This document shows positions 4,432 to 5,335 of a DNA stretch of 5,335 bases, piece after piece. This DNA comes from Coriobacteriaceae bacterium (GTDB lineage Bacteria > Actinomycetota > Coriobacteriia > Coriobacteriales > UMGS124), in contig JAHZHK010000114.1 of the NCBI GenBank assembly GCA_019420325.1, positions 3,752 to 9,086 on the forward strand, written 5' to 3'. The notes below the pieces were generated by a model. The model was not told where the DNA came from, searched no databases, and saw nothing but the letters and a program-made list of their open reading frames with translations. How positions within the stretch are numbered: the stretch's first letter is position 1; the number at the start of each line of letters is the position of its first letter. The translations under genes and the position numbers were made by a program.

Positions 4432-5335
4432 ATGCAGCGTCTGCGTTCTTTGGCCGTGCCAGTTATGGCATTTGGCCTGGTTCTTACCTGCGGGGGATGG
4501 GCGCTCAGTAGCCCTATGGTGGCATTTGCCGATGTCGCGCCCGCTGAGACCCCTGTTTCGGAGGGCGCGACGACCCAGTACCGTCTGGGAAAGGTTTGTA
4601 ACGCCGGCCTGGATGACGGTTATACCAAGGCCGATGAGATTCGACAGAGTGACCCACATTTTGGTTGGGAGCTCGGATCGTTTTACTTGAGTGATTTCAC
4701 CCGCGTAATCACTGCAGATGATGGTTCCACTGTGTTTCTCAAGAACCCAGGTGATGAAGTTTGGCTCAACTTCGACCTCGTGCAGAATATCGACCAGGTA
4801 AACGATAACGAGCGCCTGTTTGTGTGCGACGACACCAACGGCTACGACGAGCGGATGGCGGTTCCTAAGACCGATTTTGGACGCGGTGCGCTCATCATAC
4901 GCCGCACGGACTACGAGAATCGCGTCCAGGACCCCCTCGTGTATACCGATTTCTTGTCGGCTGAGTCCACAGTGAGCGCGAACACGGGCGTTAAGCTCTC
5001 CGAAGAAGGCGATTATGAGGTTGTCCTCGACTACGAGTTGCAATACGACGTGCGCAAGATTGGCGATGCCTCAATTCTGCCGGAGTATTCCGATTACACC
5101 GTTCGTTTCAGCTTCTCTATCCGTAACGGCAACTGCATGGTGTACCCCTTTGATGCGGTGACGGGAGCCGAGTTGTCCAACGCGGCTTTTACGGAGAACG
5201 GTTTCAGGCTCGACCTGGCTAACTCTCGCTATCTCGATATCGATGTCAAAAAGGAAGTGCTGAACGAGCAGGGCGACGCCCTTGTTGCCGACGCTCGTTT
5301 CAACAAGCCAGCGCGCGACGGGGAGGAGTTTACCG
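4432..5335 (+). CDS. Secreted protein of unknown function, 3' end beyond the window
   Basis: An uninterrupted frame of 301 codons that runs off the window end. Residues 1-33 are a Sec signal peptide: MQRLR, a hydrophobic core (LAVPVMAFGLVLTCGGWAL) and a likely signal peptidase I site at VAFA/DVAP. LTC at 18-20 is not a proper lipobox because Thr stands at -1. The mature part has an acidic beta-rich look without a catalytic motif I recognise. Segments that look conserved are DPHFGWELGSFYLSDFT (74-90), VFLKNPGDEVWL (101-112), CDDTNGYDERM (132-142), PKTDFGRGALIIRRTDYEN (145-163), EEGDYEVVLDYEL (191-203) and RNGNCMVYPFD (231-241). EEGDYEVVLDYE and similar stretches suggest immunoglobulin-like beta sandwich modules, as in cell-surface adhesin-like proteins. 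I recall comparable surface proteins in gut Gram-positives, without a function. A sorting signal, if any, would be past the window. The start is supported by AGGGG and a TATAAT upstream. A 233-codon minus-strand ORF inside it is a shadow. Confidence 0.82.
   Translation, partial: MQRLRSLAVPVMAFGLVLTCGGWALSSPMVAFADVAPAETPVSEGATTQYRLGKVCNAGLDDGYTKADEIRQSDPHFGWELGSFYLSDFTRVITADDGSTVFLKNPGDEVWLNFDLVQNIDQVNDNERLFVCDDTNGYDERMAVPKTDFGRGALIIRRTDYENRVQDPLVYTDFLSAESTVSANTGVKLSEEGDYEVVLDYELQYDVRKIGDASILPEYSDYTVRFSFSIRNGNCMVYPFDAVTGAELSNAAFTENGFRLDLANSRYLDIDVKKEVLNEQGDALVADARFNKPARDGEEFT

Noticed and set aside
4342..5043. Minus-strand 233-codon ORF inside the secreted-protein gene
   Set aside because: The plus frame has a signal peptide, ribosome binding site and an uninterrupted 301 codons; the minus ORF is a shadow.

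Overview
The window looks like a bacterial chromosome segment with moderately high GC. Protein content and style point to Actinomycetota, class Coriobacteriia (gut Collinsella/Olsenella/Eggerthella-like). The grounds are a Tat-signal type II asparaginase, the C-terminus of a fumarate-reductase-like flavoprotein and a large secreted surface protein. This assignment is inference; no rRNA or other taxonomic marker is present.

Layout. (1) 16-1174, minus strand: a type II L-asparaginase whose Tat signal peptide and catalytic body lie in different reading frames, separated by an apparent 1-nt frameshift. (2) 1175-1617: a gene-poor stretch holding a cluster of TTAAC-like motifs upstream of the asparaginase and an ATGCA-rich pair of dyads. 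(3) 1618-2091, minus: a YaiI/YqxD (DUF188, UPF0178) protein. (4) 2248-3055, minus: a two-gene toxin-antitoxin operon. The promoter-proximal gene encodes an MNT nucleotidyltransferase antitoxin with an extra N-terminal ribbon-helix-helix-like DNA-binding segment. Its end overlaps the start of a HepT/DUF86 HEPN toxin gene. A good promoter with a palindrome over its -10 box and flanking direct repeats precedes the operon. (5) 3225-3878, plus: a HAD-family phosphatase/phosphomutase with its own extended -10 promoter, divergent from the toxin-antitoxin operon. (6) 3879-4157: a terminator-like hairpin, then a striking 17-bp perfect inverted repeat plus a third copy of its half-site, then a strong terminator facing the other way. 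(7) 4158-4346, minus: only the C-terminal ~60 codons of an FAD-dependent reductase, abruptly truncated. (8) 4432-5335, plus: the 5' part (301 codons) of a secreted protein of unknown function that runs off the window.

The genes do not form one pathway. Asparaginase, YaiI and HAD hydrolase read as ordinary chromosomal genes. The toxin-antitoxin pair, the flavoprotein fragment beside an unrelated secreted-protein gene, and the palindromic repeats suggest an accessory region reshaped by recombination. The most interesting items are the RHH-MNT fusion antitoxin with its candidate operator, the 17-bp palindromic element, and the frameshifted asparaginase leader.
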